Positions 33,861 to 41,601 of a DNA stretch of 64,000 nucleotides are shown piece by piece. A program made the position numbers and the translations under genes. Origin of the DNA: Candidatus Saccharimonadota bacterium (GTDB taxonomy: Bacteria; Patescibacteriota; Saccharimonadia; Saccharimonadales; Saccharimonadaceae); the NCBI GenBank assembly GCA_016866755.1, contig VGLK01000002.1:62001-126000 (forward strand), read 5' to 3'. Each line of letters begins with the position of its first letter. The stretch's first letter is position 1. The notes under the pieces were generated by a model. That model did not search any database and had not been told where the DNA came from. It was given only the letters and a program-made list of their open reading frames with translations.

Positions 33861-34031
33861 GGCGATTCTCCTTCCTAAGAAAACAGCGTAACCGGCTGGT
33901 CACGCATAAAACGGATTGATTGACAAAAAATAGTAGGAACAAATTGGGTATTTCAAGGTGCGATTCAACATACATAACTGGCTGTCATGACGGTTGCACA
34001 CTCACTTATAACATTAGCATGTTTTTAAAGA

Positions 34032-34060
34032 TTTGTAAATAGCTTAAGTAAGTTTGTCAA
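34032..34060 (-). promoter_or_regulatory. Promoter of the high-GC surface gene
   Basis: TTGACA (complement of 34055-34060), 17-nt spacer, TACAAA (complement of 34032-34037). The flanking region is AT-rich, unlike the gene, leaving a leader of about 165 nt. The rest of the 33861-34231 gap holds only this promoter and the hairpin at 34133-34204. Confidence 0.6.
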
Positions 34061-34132
34061 GCTATTTTAGTTGTAATATATACAAAATAAAATTGTTACT
34101 ATTAACCACATTATTTTATATACATTGAGAGC

Positions 34133-34204
34133 GCCGAGGGGCCACGTAAGAGTCGGTACGGCTGGTTTGCCGTAGTCTCGTTACATGGCGCCACTCGGCG
34201 ACAT
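34133..34204. terminator. Long GC-rich hairpin downstream of the LGFP-type gene
   Basis: CGCCGAG (34133-34139) pairs with CTCGGCG (34195-34201), and inner blocks GTACGGC/GCCGTA and GAG/CTC also pair. It starts 28 nt after the stop of the 291-aa gene. There is no U-tract. CGCCACTCGGCG here is the inverse of the block at 31952. Confidence 0.55.
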
Positions 34205-34231
34205 CTACATCAGGTTACTCCCTCCTACATC

Positions 34232-35107
34232 TTAGCGGGCGTTGAACGCCAGCCGCACGGTCTGGCGGGTAGCCGGGTCGTAGCGGAAGCGCGCCCGCTC
34301 GGCGTCCAGGTAGGTGTACTTCTTGCCGCTCACCGTCAGCTGGTACTCGTCGGACTTGACGGCACCGTTGTGGTTCTTGCCACCGCTGTTGGTGTACAGG
34401 CCGTAGATGGCACCCTTGATGTGGTGCGCACCGTGAGCCGAGGTCCACTGGATCTCGCTGATGGAGCCGTTGATGCTGAACTGCTGCGAGGCCACCAGAG
34501 TAGCGCCCGCGTGCCTGCCGTTGGTGCCGTTGATCTCGGCCCCGGTCGCGAAGCCGACGACGTCGCTGCCACCGAGAGCCCAGTACTTGGACTTGATGGC
34601 GCCCTTCAGGAGGTAGCCGTCGACGATCATGGCCGAGTTCGGGGCGATCACCACGTACTGACCCGTCTGGGGATCCTGCAGCGTGACGATGTTCTCCGTC
34701 GAGTTGACCATGACGGTCTTGGTCTGGTCCCCGTTGTTCACAGGGGCGACCAAGACGCCGTTGACCCTCTGGATGGCGTCGCCGACGGAGCGGACGTAGC
34801 CGCCCTGCAGCGACGACGCCAGCGCGTAGGCGTTGGTGTCGAGCACCACACCGTTGGGCGCCGGCACGAAGTCGGGCCCACCGGTGAGCAGGTGCCTGCC
34901 GAGCACGAAGGTGTACTCGTTCACCGCCTTGCTGGCGTTGGTGTTGCTCAGCGGCTGGTTGATGCCCTGCACGGTCTGGCCGACCGTGGGGACGGTCGGA
35001 ACAGCCGCGTTGGCCGGAACCACGCCACCGATCAGCAGACCGGTGAGAGCCACGCCGCTGGTGATGGCGACAACGAAACGACGGGGGAAACGGGGGGTGG
35101 TGTTCAC
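34232..35107 (-). CDS. High-GC secreted protein with LGFP-like repeats
   Basis: 291 aa, GTG start at 35107 with AGGAAAGAG upstream. A long signal peptide ends at PANA. The C-terminal half has LGFP-type motifs: AIKSKYWALGGSDVVGFATG, then QFSINGSISEIQWTSAHGAH and HIKGAIYGLY. LGFP repeats are typical of actinobacterial wall-associated proteins. GC content and codon use match the 610-aa gene and not the rest of the window. Possibly acquired from an actinobacterial host and kept for contact with its wall; this is inference. The AT-rich upstream region contains a further hairpin (CTTCCCT/AGGGAG near 35170-35195). Confidence 0.78.
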   Translation of the reverse strand: MNTTPRFPRRFVVAITSGVALTGLLIGGVVPANAAVPTVPTVGQTVQGINQPLSNTNASKAVNEYTFVLGRHLLTGGPDFVPAPNGVVLDTNAYALASSLQGGYVRSVGDAIQRVNGVLVAPVNNGDQTKTVMVNSTENIVTLQDPQTGQYVVIAPNSAMIVDGYLLKGAIKSKYWALGGSDVVGFATGAEINGTNGRHAGATLVASQQFSINGSISEIQWTSAHGAHHIKGAIYGLYTNSGGKNHNGAVKSDEYQLTVSGKKYTYLDAERARFRYDPATRQTVRLAFNAR

Positions 35108-35350
35108 AATGAACTCTTTCCTACTAATGGGGGTTAGGAGTAGTGCATGTAGATGTTAAAGCGTGTGTCTTCCCTCTCTACACGCGGTAAGGGAGCGCAA
35201 AACACACAAAAGCAATATTAACATAAAAACATGGTTAAGTAAATAGTCTAGATTGTAAACTACTCATAGTACACGACGACAAGTGTATGCAGTTTTGGCG
35301 GTGTAATTCTTTACCAATCGCTCATATTAGCCATTCTCTTTATCCCCTGT

Positions 35351-35356
35351 TAAAAT
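35351..35356 (+). promoter_or_regulatory. -10 element of the original ychF promoter
   Basis: TAAAAT lies 6 nt before the original ychF ATG at 35363, implying a leaderless transcript. Integration of the island has separated it from ychF. Confidence 0.6.
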
Positions 35357-35362
35357 ACTAGT

Positions 35363-35395
35363 ATGAGTTTATCAATCGGCATAGTGAGTTCTTAA
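35363..35395 (+). pseudogene. ychF: Severed 5' end of ychF
   Basis: The frame reads MSLSIGIVSS and stops at TAA 35393-35395. MSLSIGIV is the expected YchF N-terminus, whose continuation GLPNVGKST now begins at 46146. The break falls after GGCAT (35378-35382), the block shared with 46140-46144. It is the left genomic flank of the island, and can now only yield a 10-residue peptide. Confidence 0.85.
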
Positions 35396-35401
35396 CACAA
35401 C
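35363..35401. other. attL of the ychF island
   Basis: Chromosomal half ATGAGTTTATCAATC, shared core GGCAT (35378-35382), then the element half ending in the arm TTAACACAAC (35392-35401). That arm is the exact inverse of GTTGTGTTAA at the right end (46118-46127). Confidence 0.82.
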
Positions 35402-35502
35402 TACCTTTTGAACTAAAAATAGCTATGCCACCTACCGATTCAGGTAATAGAGGTTATTCTGACAAATATATCAACCGTCTTAAAGTAAACCTATCAATGT
35501 AA
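35383..35502 (+). pseudogene. Detached C-terminal tail of the serine integrase
   Basis: 39 codons and a stop with no start codon: SEFLTQLPFELKIAMPPTDS then GNRGYSDKYINRLKVNLSM. The frame is exactly that of the integrase at 46142-46144 if the two GGCAT cores are joined, so in the circular element it would be the last part of the integrase gene. The tail is related to the one at 37253-37423 at protein level with many silent differences. The gap from 35503 to 35657 holds nothing else recognisable. Confidence 0.78.
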
Positions 35503-35669
35503 CTAAGTATTTCTCTTAAAGCTATGGAAATCAGATATAGTCAGAAGCTGCAACAGAACAAATCCTTCTTGAACTTTTCGAAGCACTATTAAAAGTAAAG
35601 TGCTTTAATTTCTATACTGGTACGCCCGAACTGATACTCCGCACATTACATACGCTGTATAATCTGAAT

Positions 35670-36455
35670 ATGTCCAAAAAGAAGATATACGGAAATTGCA
35701 GAATCTGTGGTATTGAAAAAAAGCTAACTCAAGAGCATTACATTCCTCGTGCAGCCGGAGGAGCAATGAAATTAAAACTGTATAAAGGCGAAGAGTTGAT
35801 GAAAACTCTTCACAATGATAAAGACGGCAAAAACTATAAGCCTAAAGGTATCTTCAAGCAGAATGGATTGGCGGAGTATACCCTTTGCAAAGAATGTAAC
35901 GAGTATTCAGGTTTGTACTATGACAAAGATTTTGCTCTCTTTTATAACATCATTCACTTCGGTGTACAGCGAAATATTAATATTCCAGAACATACCACTA
36001 CTGAACAATACCTACGTGGTAAATCTATGAAGATGACCTTAAAAAAACTAAAACCGTTCAACATTGCCAAGCGTATACTGGTATCCTTTAGCTCAGTAGA
36101 GCACGCTGGATTAACGGAAAGAAATTCTGAAATTCGTAAAGCACTTTTAGATAAATACTATACTCCTCAGACTGATGACTTCGGTATATATCTGAGTTTA
36201 CACATAGGAAATAGCTTACACTACGGAACCATTGCAACATTGAATCTAAACGGAAAAATATCCGCCTTCGCAGGTATTGAAAACGATTTCATAGCCTTAT
36301 ACCTTACGACCGACACAAATACTAAAGCAAAAGGACTAGAAGGTTGTCTGGATATAACGCATTGGCTAACCGACTTCGAATACGATGAAGAACAAGATAT
36401 TGAGCTAGACCTCAGTTTCAACCAGTCCAAAAATATAATGTTTCCAGTAGGTTGA
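35670..36455 (+). CDS. HNH-family nuclease-like protein
   Basis: 261 aa. CRICG at residues 11-15, LTQEHYIPRAAGG (the HNH histidine region) and LCKECNEYSG make a zinc-stabilised HNH_5-type site. The remaining 160 residues are unassigned. A perfect TATAAT (35658-35663) ends 6 nt before the ATG, so the transcript is leaderless. It stands 3 bp from the end of the convergent macrodomain gene. Possible roles are defence or element mobility; neither is shown. Confidence 0.72.
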   Translation: MSKKKIYGNCRICGIEKKLTQEHYIPRAAGGAMKLKLYKGEELMKTLHNDKDGKNYKPKGIFKQNGLAEYTLCKECNEYSGLYYDKDFALFYNIIHFGVQRNINIPEHTTTEQYLRGKSMKMTLKKLKPFNIAKRILVSFSSVEHAGLTERNSEIRKALLDKYYTPQTDDFGIYLSLHIGNSLHYGTIATLNLNGKISAFAGIENDFIALYLTTDTNTKAKGLEGCLDITHWLTDFEYDEEQDIELDLSFNQSKNIMFPVG

Positions 36456-36458
36456 TAA

Positions 36459-36932
36459 CTATTCAGGCTTATATTCAACTAGGTATATTTTATCTACTAC
36501 AGTATTTGGGAAGTCCTCCAAATAATCAGTAATTGCTTGCTCAGCAATAGGCTTAGCTTCTTCAAGGGGGTATCCATATATCCCAGTAGATATATAAGGG
36601 AAAGCAATCGAAGTTATATTGTTTTCCTCTGCAATCCTCATTGACTCATAGTAACAACTGTACAAAACAGCAGACTCTTCGCCCTGATGCTGGCCGTATA
36701 TTGGACCTACGGTGTGTATTACAAACTTTGCAGGTAAATTATAGCCGCCAGTTATCTTTGCTTCACCTCTCAAGCAATAGCCTAATTTACGACATTCCTT
36801 GTCAATCCTAGGTCCTGCTGCTTCATGTATCATTCCACACAGCCCTGCTCCACCAACAAGCCCTGTATTAGCCGCATTAACGATTGCATCGACTTCCATA
36901 GTAGTTAAATCGTCTGTTATATACTTAATCAT
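36459..36932 (-). CDS. Macrodomain (ADP-ribose) hydrolase
   Basis: 157 aa, a stand-alone macrodomain of the YmdB/MacroD type: DAIVNAANTGLVGGAGLCGM, IHEAAGP, GEAKITGGYNLPAKFVIHTV and FPYISTGIYGYP are the ADP-ribose-binding loops. Such enzymes remove ADP-ribose from proteins, RNA or O-acetyl-ADP-ribose. TATAAT lies 8 nt before the ATG. In an island this may serve against, or as antidote to, an ADP-ribosylating toxin, but no such toxin is seen nearby. Confidence 0.9.
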   Translation of the reverse strand: MIKYITDDLTTMEVDAIVNAANTGLVGGAGLCGMIHEAAGPRIDKECRKLGYCLRGEAKITGGYNLPAKFVIHTVGPIYGQHQGEESAVLYSCYYESMRIAEENNITSIAFPYISTGIYGYPLEEAKPIAEQAITDYLEDFPNTVVDKIYLVEYKPE

Positions 36933-36976
36933 TTATTTATATTATACCCCTTGAAAGTAGTAATACTCTCCCTATG

Positions 36977-37007
36977 AAAACAGATGGGCTTTATTCCCAT
37001 CTGTTTT
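36977..37007. terminator. Bidirectional terminator-type hairpin
   Basis: AAAACAGATGGG and CCCATCTGTTTT (36977-36988, 36996-37007) pair perfectly around a 7-nt loop. The following gap to 37252 holds no gene that I can support. Confidence 0.78.
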
Positions 37008-37252
37008 ACATATTATCTATTAGGACTAATAAGTTGACTTCACCCGTCCAATATTCAAGCTATTATATAAACCTTAAACCCTCATTATCAGTGGTGTATC
37101 AGTGACAGATTCGTTTTCTAGTACTCTATTATTTAGCAGTTAATCGTTAAAGATACACTATGAATCTTTAACTCAACTTAACTAGATTGATAAGAAAAAC
37201 GACACCAGTAAGAAACTCAAGCAAGGAAGAAGATAATCATTCTTATTAGAAG

Positions 37253-37423
37253 GATTCTTTACTACCCATTGTCGTCCTACCATTCCAAGCTTGGCATATT
37301 AAAGTTTTAACACAATTGCCTTTCAACAAGCTAAAATTACGTATGCCGAACACAGACCGAGGGGGTCGTGGCTACTCCGATGAGTATATAGCTGGAATTG
37401 AACAACAACTCTACACGGCTTGA
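37253..37423 (+). pseudogene. Relic: C-terminal end of a second related serine integrase
   Basis: 56 codons with no start: KDSLLPIVVLPFQAWHIKVL then TQLPFNKLKLRMPNTDRGG and RGYSDEYIAGIEQQLYTA. Compare LLPI...WH and the tail LTQLPF-LK-MP-TD-G-RGYSD-YI of the resident integrase. GGCAT is at 37293-37297, and TTAACACAA follows after the same 9-nt spacing as in attL. The upstream rest of this integrase is gone. It may mark the internal junction of two tandem elements. Confidence 0.68.
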
Positions 37424-37451
37424 TTTTATGAGCATTTGGCCAAGCAGACCC

Positions 37452-37556
37452 TTACCCGCCGGGCACTGTGAAAATGATTGACGCCCATAGCACGAGCGAG
37501 ATAACAATGAGTACCAGTACTATAATCTGAAAAACAGATAGCTTTATCTTTTTCAT
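37452..37556 (-). CDS. 34-aa single-pass membrane peptide
   Basis: MKKIKLSVFQIIVLVLIVIS is one membrane helix after a basic start, ending FTVPGG. It begins 2 nt after the stop of the DUF305 gene, with AAAGGA upstream inside that gene, so translation is probably coupled. Unknown function in the thiol/metal operon. Confidence 0.55.
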   Translation of the reverse strand: MKKIKLSVFQIIVLVLIVISLVLWASIIFTVPGG

Positions 37557-37558
37557 AT

Positions 37559-38227
37559 TTAGTGCTGTCCTTTCCTGCGCTGTATGTCTCTGATTGATTT
37601 TACCTGTTGGTTATGATGTGCTTTATCGGTTGCTAAATAGTCCTTCATTTCCTTATACTGAACTTCATCGCCGAACATACCCATATATTCTAGAACGCCC
37701 TCATGAAGCTGTAACAATAAACGAAGAAACTCTTTACCTTTTTCGTTTGCTGGCATAGTAGCCATTTTATCGAGCTCCTTAACTGTAGGCATTCCCGAAC
37801 TTGTAGGGTACCCATCATGCCCATCTTCTCTAGGAAAATCAGACAAGCTGAGATAGTCCTCATCCCAATCATTTAGCCACTTTGCGTATCTGTCCGCAGT
37901 CTTGCCATGCGTCGCCATTACTTCATCCGTCAACTCTTTGCTGTCATCACTAACCTCACCGTGCTGTGCAATATTAGCTAACCCTGTAGCCTGTTGGTTA
38001 TAAATAATCATCTGCTTGGCAAAGCTAATCTCACTATAGCCGTACTTAGTGGGGTCAGACGGCGGCGTGATATTCTTGCCATTTTCTGTCGTATCGTTAT
38101 TTGATTGATACGAAGAACTGAGTAGCTTGCCGCCGCCCAATGTGAACCATGCGCCTGCGATTACGCTGACTGTCGCTACCACAGCTAAAATAGCAATGCT
38201 AATTCTCCGTACTGTCACTACTTGCAT
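37559..38227 (-). CDS. DUF305 (ferritin-like) exported protein
   Basis: 222 aa. One N-terminal membrane anchor (ISIAILAVVATVSVIAGAWF), then a helical region with the DUF305 pattern FAKQMIIYNQQATGLANIA, EVMATHGKTADRYAKWL and LLLQLHEGVLEYMGMFG. DUF305 proteins are often found with copper handling or oxidative-folding genes, but no activity is established. The usual first-helix HHxxA motif is YNQQA here. It overlaps the DsbA gene by 29 bp. Confidence 0.8.
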   Translation of the reverse strand: MQVVTVRRISIAILAVVATVSVIAGAWFTLGGGKLLSSSYQSNNDTTENGKNITPPSDPTKYGYSEISFAKQMIIYNQQATGLANIAQHGEVSDDSKELTDEVMATHGKTADRYAKWLNDWDEDYLSLSDFPREDGHDGYPTSSGMPTVKELDKMATMPANEKGKEFLRLLLQLHEGVLEYMGMFGDEVQYKEMKDYLATDKAHHNQQVKSIRDIQRRKGQH

Positions 38228-38846
38228 CCTTCAATGCATCATCAATGAGCTTAGAAAATGCCTCGACGCTATTATCAATCTGTTCGATTTTTTTACCGTT
38301 TAGAGCAAAGGTTGGCGTGCCGTTGCCGCCGAGTTCTTGCACGGCTTTTAAGTCTGAGGCGATGATAGCCTTGACTTCATCACTCGTTCTATCGGCTTCC
38401 AATTTTGTCATATCGAGTCCCATTTCCTCTGCGTATCTATCAAATAAAACCGTCGGGTCGGCTACTACCTGCCACTGCTTTTGTCCTTCAAAAATGTTGT
38501 CGTGCATTTCCCAGAACTTACCTTGCTTAGCCGCAGCCTCAGCGTAGCTTGCAGCCATTCGTGCAAACTTGTGGGAACTGCTTATCGGGAAGTGTCGTAC
38601 TTGGAACTTGACGGTATCCTTATATTTTTCTTTTACCTCTTTCACAGTGGGATAATAGGCATAACAAGCCTCACACTGAAAATCCACAAATTCAGTCAAT
38701 ATTACTTTGGAGTCTGCGTTGCCATAGACATTATTTGAGCCGTTGCTTTTCGGCATGCTTGCTTGATTTGCCTTATTCATTGCAATTAGTCCGCCAAATA
38801 TTAGTACGATTAGAGCACCAAAGATAATCCAGCCAGTTTTATTCAT
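38199..38846 (-). CDS. Membrane-anchored DsbA-like thiol oxidoreductase
   Basis: 215 aa. Signal anchor (IIFGALIVLIFGGLIAM), then a DsbA/thioredoxin_4 domain with the active site FVDFQCEACYAYYPTV (CEAC), RHFPISSSHKFARMAASYAE and a cis-Pro loop GGNGTPTFALNG. It donates disulfides to exported proteins. VKOR encoded just upstream is its likely re-oxidant. Confidence 0.92.
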   Translation of the reverse strand: MNKTGWIIFGALIVLIFGGLIAMNKANQASMPKSNGSNNVYGNADSKVILTEFVDFQCEACYAYYPTVKEVKEKYKDTVKFQVRHFPISSSHKFARMAASYAEAAAKQGKFWEMHDNIFEGQKQWQVVADPTVLFDRYAEEMGLDMTKLEADRTSDEVKAIIASDLKAVQELGGNGTPTFALNGKKIEQIDNSVEAFSKLIDDALKDASSDSTEN

Positions 38847-38894
38847 AATAACGTTATCCTTTCTAGTTTATTGTATTAAGAAAAGATACTCGGC

Positions 38895-39260
38895 TCAAAA
38901 ACGCATAACAGAGGTTGTTAAATAAAGCCTATTATTGAAAATCTGACTAGGTCCACGACCAGGTCTTGCAACATATAGAACCGCTAAAGAGACGACGAGA
39001 ACTACCCACGTTGGTGGCGGCGGGATTGGGTCTCGTTCTAGCTTTCTGACCGTCTTTTGATGAAGTGGTAACTCAGCTTGTGTGTGCGGTTGACATGAGC
39101 CAGCGCATGCTACGGTCACCTCGGATACATTAGACAAGGTATGGTGCGACTGCACTAGTCCGCCAAATGTGCATACAAAAATTGTAAGTATAGCAAGAAC
39201 TAATAAGCAGCTACGAGTGTGTAGCTCGCTCAATCGAGGGTTTAGACGTAAGTCACCCAT
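38895..39260 (-). CDS. Two-helix membrane protein with external Cys pair, unknown
   Basis: 121 aa from ATG 39260. Helices near residues 18-38 and 85-105 flank a loop with VACAGSCQPH and several His. The CAGSC and His could bind a metal or take part in thiol exchange. No family recognised. Located between dsbA and VKOR on the same strand, so probably one cargo operon. Confidence 0.55.
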   Translation of the reverse strand: MGDLRLNPRLSELHTRSCLLVLAILTIFVCTFGGLVQSHHTLSNVSEVTVACAGSCQPHTQAELPLHQKTVRKLERDPIPPPPTWVVLVVSLAVLYVARPGRGPSQIFNNRLYLTTSVMRF

Positions 39261-39312
39261 AATTAACAAATACCTACCCTCATATCAGTCATAATAGTGT
39301 CTATTACACCAA

Positions 39313-40068
39313 TTAAAGTAGGCTTACCCAATAGTCGGCCCAGCGTTGGAATAACAGGATAAAGATTACGACATAAGTAACAGCGATAAGTTCAGCTCTG
39401 TGGCTTAGTAATTTATTGAGCTTGGTGCCGAGATTTATGTGCTTCTTCTCGATACAATAAGCCGTTGTCAGCCATAACATAGCAAATGTTACCAGCCAAA
39501 CTAGCATACAGTACAAACAGAGCTTACCAATCTCAAATACCCCCTGATAGAAAAGCCATGAAGCAAAGCCCGCACCAAATACAACGCCTCCCAACAACGC
39601 TCGCCACCATGCCCGCTTGAGCTTAATAGCACCTGCCGCTATTGTCATCGCTGCCGCAAAGACGGCTGTGTATGCAAATATACCAATAAACGAGTTAGGT
39701 AGCCCTAAAGCACTAGCCTGCGGGCTGGCAATCACTGGCGAACAAGAAACGATAGGGCTCAGGCTACAGCTTGCAACGTGATTTGGTTCGGTCAGTAACT
39801 CAATCTTTTCGATAGATAAGATAAAAGAAGCGCTAATACCAATTGCCGCAAGAGTTGTTAGCCAGCGAGCAAGCCGTATATCTGGCTTGACTGGTTTGAG
39901 AGCATAATACTGAACGACGATTGTCAGGGCGACAAGCACACTAGCCGCTAAGTAGACGTAGCCTACTTGATTACGCAATACGAAAATAGCGGCGAATAAA
40001 TAGATAACGGGTAGCACCCAAAAGTAACGTATAAGTGAGTTCTGTACGAGATTCATTCTTAGTTCCAT
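39313..40068 (-). CDS. VKOR-family quinone-linked disulfide oxidase
   Basis: 251 aa, about six membrane helices. The loop cysteine pair is in SCSLSPIVSCSPVIA, the quinone-site region is ALGLPNSFIGIFAY, and the CxxC centre is KLCLYCMLVWLV. VKOR re-oxidises DsbA in bacteria without DsbB. No fused thioredoxin domain, which the separate DsbA gene supplies. Confidence 0.9.
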   Translation of the reverse strand: MELRMNLVQNSLIRYFWVLPVIYLFAAIFVLRNQVGYVYLAASVLVALTIVVQYYALKPVKPDIRLARWLTTLAAIGISASFILSIEKIELLTEPNHVASCSLSPIVSCSPVIASPQASALGLPNSFIGIFAYTAVFAAAMTIAAGAIKLKRAWWRALLGGVVFGAGFASWLFYQGVFEIGKLCLYCMLVWLVTFAMLWLTTAYCIEKKHINLGTKLNKLLSHRAELIAVTYVVIFILLFQRWADYWVSLL

Positions 40069-40114
40069 GATAGCACACTAATACCGTCATAATGATGGTA
40101 AAATAGACCTTAAT

Positions 40115-41005
40115 ATGAGCCACACTCACGAACTCTCCACAAACAACAAAAGCCTTATCTTTGGAATAATCTTGAACGGTGCGTACACCATAGTGGGGTT
40201 TGTGTTCGGACTGCTTACTGGCTCGCTTGCCCTCATAGCGGACGCAATTCACAACCTCACTGATAACGTCACGCTCGGTATTTCCCTTGCAGCGAATCGT
40301 ATAGCCGAACGTAAGGCTAATTCACGAAAGACATTTGGGTATGGACGTGCAACTATTCTTGCTGCTGCCGTTAACGCTAGCTTTCTCATCGGAATAGCGT
40401 TATTTATAGTCAATGAATCAGTCCAGCGATTACAGAACCCTGTTGAGGTTGATGGTGGCATTATTGCTGCCGTAGCTTTTGGCGGTATCGTGGTCAATGC
40501 CACCGTTGCCTATATGCTGTCGAAGAACCGCCAAGACCTCAATATGCGGAGCGCATTTACCGACCAGTTATTCGACGCACTTTCCTCTCTAGGTGCTATG
40601 TTAGCTGGTCTAATAATCATGTTCACTGGTATACAGTTTATTGATACAGTCGTCGCCCTCATTGTTGTGGTACTCTTACTTTACAACACTATTAAGATAC
40701 TCAAAGAGGCTGCTAATATCTTGCTAGAGGGCGTACCAGACGACGTTGATATTAACCGTATTCAGGCAGCAATTACATCGATTGATAAAGTTAATGAGGT
40801 AGACGATATGCATATCTGGGCAATTCGCTCTGGCTACAATACTTTGAGTTGCCATGTCGTTATTGATGAGCAAGAACTAAAAAGCAGCCGAGCTATTGTT
40901 GAGACTATAAAGGAAACACTGCGTAGAGAACACGGTATACCACACGCCACAATCGAGATTGAGTTAGAGTCAGACGCTCGACACATATCACACGAGAAAC
41001 ACTAG
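40115..41005 (+). CDS. CDF-family metal cation exporter
   Basis: 296 aa, six membrane helices and a C-terminal cytoplasmic domain (VNEVDDMHIWAIRSGYNTLS). The first half-site in TM2 is HNLTD (DAIHNLTDN). In TM5, where zinc exporters have HxxxD, this protein has DQLFD, giving a DxxxD half-site as in some Mn/Fe-type CDF proteins. Metal choice is therefore uncertain. TAAAAT lies 10 nt before the ATG. Divergent from the VKOR gene with a 46-bp intergenic region. Confidence 0.9.
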   Translation: MSHTHELSTNNKSLIFGIILNGAYTIVGFVFGLLTGSLALIADAIHNLTDNVTLGISLAANRIAERKANSRKTFGYGRATILAAAVNASFLIGIALFIVNESVQRLQNPVEVDGGIIAAVAFGGIVVNATVAYMLSKNRQDLNMRSAFTDQLFDALSSLGAMLAGLIIMFTGIQFIDTVVALIVVVLLLYNTIKILKEAANILLEGVPDDVDINRIQAAITSIDKVNEVDDMHIWAIRSGYNTLSCHVVIDEQELKSSRAIVETIKETLRREHGIPHATIEIELESDARHISHEKH

Positions 41006-41159
41006 CAACATAAGTTGTAATTACGGCTCAAGCGACATCGTTACATATTTTCCAATAAATACTTCGTTCTTTAGAAGATAAATATTCTGGCATTCTGTCA
41101 AAAACATTCCTTCGATGGGTAGTAGGCGATTCCTTCATTCCATTATCATCGGTTTCTCT

Positions 41160-41447
41160 TTATTGATACCTTCCACTGCTATCACCCTCCACTATACTTG
41201 CTAATGTCCATGACAAATGTTCAGCATCAAACTCAATGCGATAATCGTTCGAGCCGTCACTCATTTCAAAGACATGTATCATACGTTTACCTTTAGTTGT
41301 CGGGTGTCTCATACCAAACACTGTAAACACAATCTCCTGTCCTCGAAACCTCATCTTCCAGGGCATACACAAGTCCCTCTCAGCCGTGTTAGCCTGAAAG
41401 ATGGGTACAATATCAACTCGCTCATTAACCTCGTGTGAGGGGTTCAT
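41160..41447 (-). CDS. Small soluble protein, unknown
   Basis: 95 aa. Contains WKMRFRGQEIVFTVFGMRHP and YRIEFDAEHLSWTLASIVEG, a compact beta-rich pattern with no membrane segment. No family recognised; codon use fits the rest of the island. Confidence 0.5.
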   Translation of the reverse strand: MNPSHEVNERVDIVPIFQANTAERDLCMPWKMRFRGQEIVFTVFGMRHPTTKGKRMIHVFEMSDGSNDYRIEFDAEHLSWTLASIVEGDSSGRYQ

Positions 41448-41511
41448 AAACGTGCCTTAGACATAAGAGTTTTAGCATGTCGTACTGCCAAAAAAGCCTT
41501 GAGGCGTTTTT

Positions 41512-41601
41512 CTAAAATAAAGTCCAACTTTTCAGGCTAGAAGGTTGTCTGTTAGTCTCGATATATTCTGTCCACTGCTGATTCTTTTGAACTTGCTTCA
41601 T
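41512..41601 (-). CDS. Possible 29-aa peptide
   Basis: A minus-strand ORF (MKQVQKNQQWTEYIETNRQP, nine more residues) preceded by GGAG and followed at once by a short stem GCCT/AGGC with TTTTTT (complement of 41490-41506). Too short to judge by codon use. The rest of the 41448-41815 gap shows no gene I can support. Confidence 0.3.
   Translation of the reverse strand: MKQVQKNQQWTEYIETNRQPSSLKSWTLF

Noticed and set aside
32032-33891. Several long ORFs in other frames across the 610-aa surface gene
   Set aside because: High GC and the 102-bp repeat remove stop codons in all frames. Only the minus frame from GTG 33860 has a ribosome-binding site, signal peptide and sensible composition.
31950-34204. 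Integron attC sites as an explanation for the GC-rich hairpins
   Set aside because: The arms lack the RYYYAAC/GTTRRRY pattern and no integron integrase is present.
34370-35137. 255-codon plus-strand ORF opposite the LGFP-type gene
   Set aside because: GC-driven shadow without signal or domain; the minus frame has the signal peptide and repeats.
36330-41550. 15-bp identical string CTAGAAGGTTGTCTG at about 36334 and 41539
   Set aside because: One or two exact 15-mers are expected by chance in 64 kb; there is no flanking similarity.
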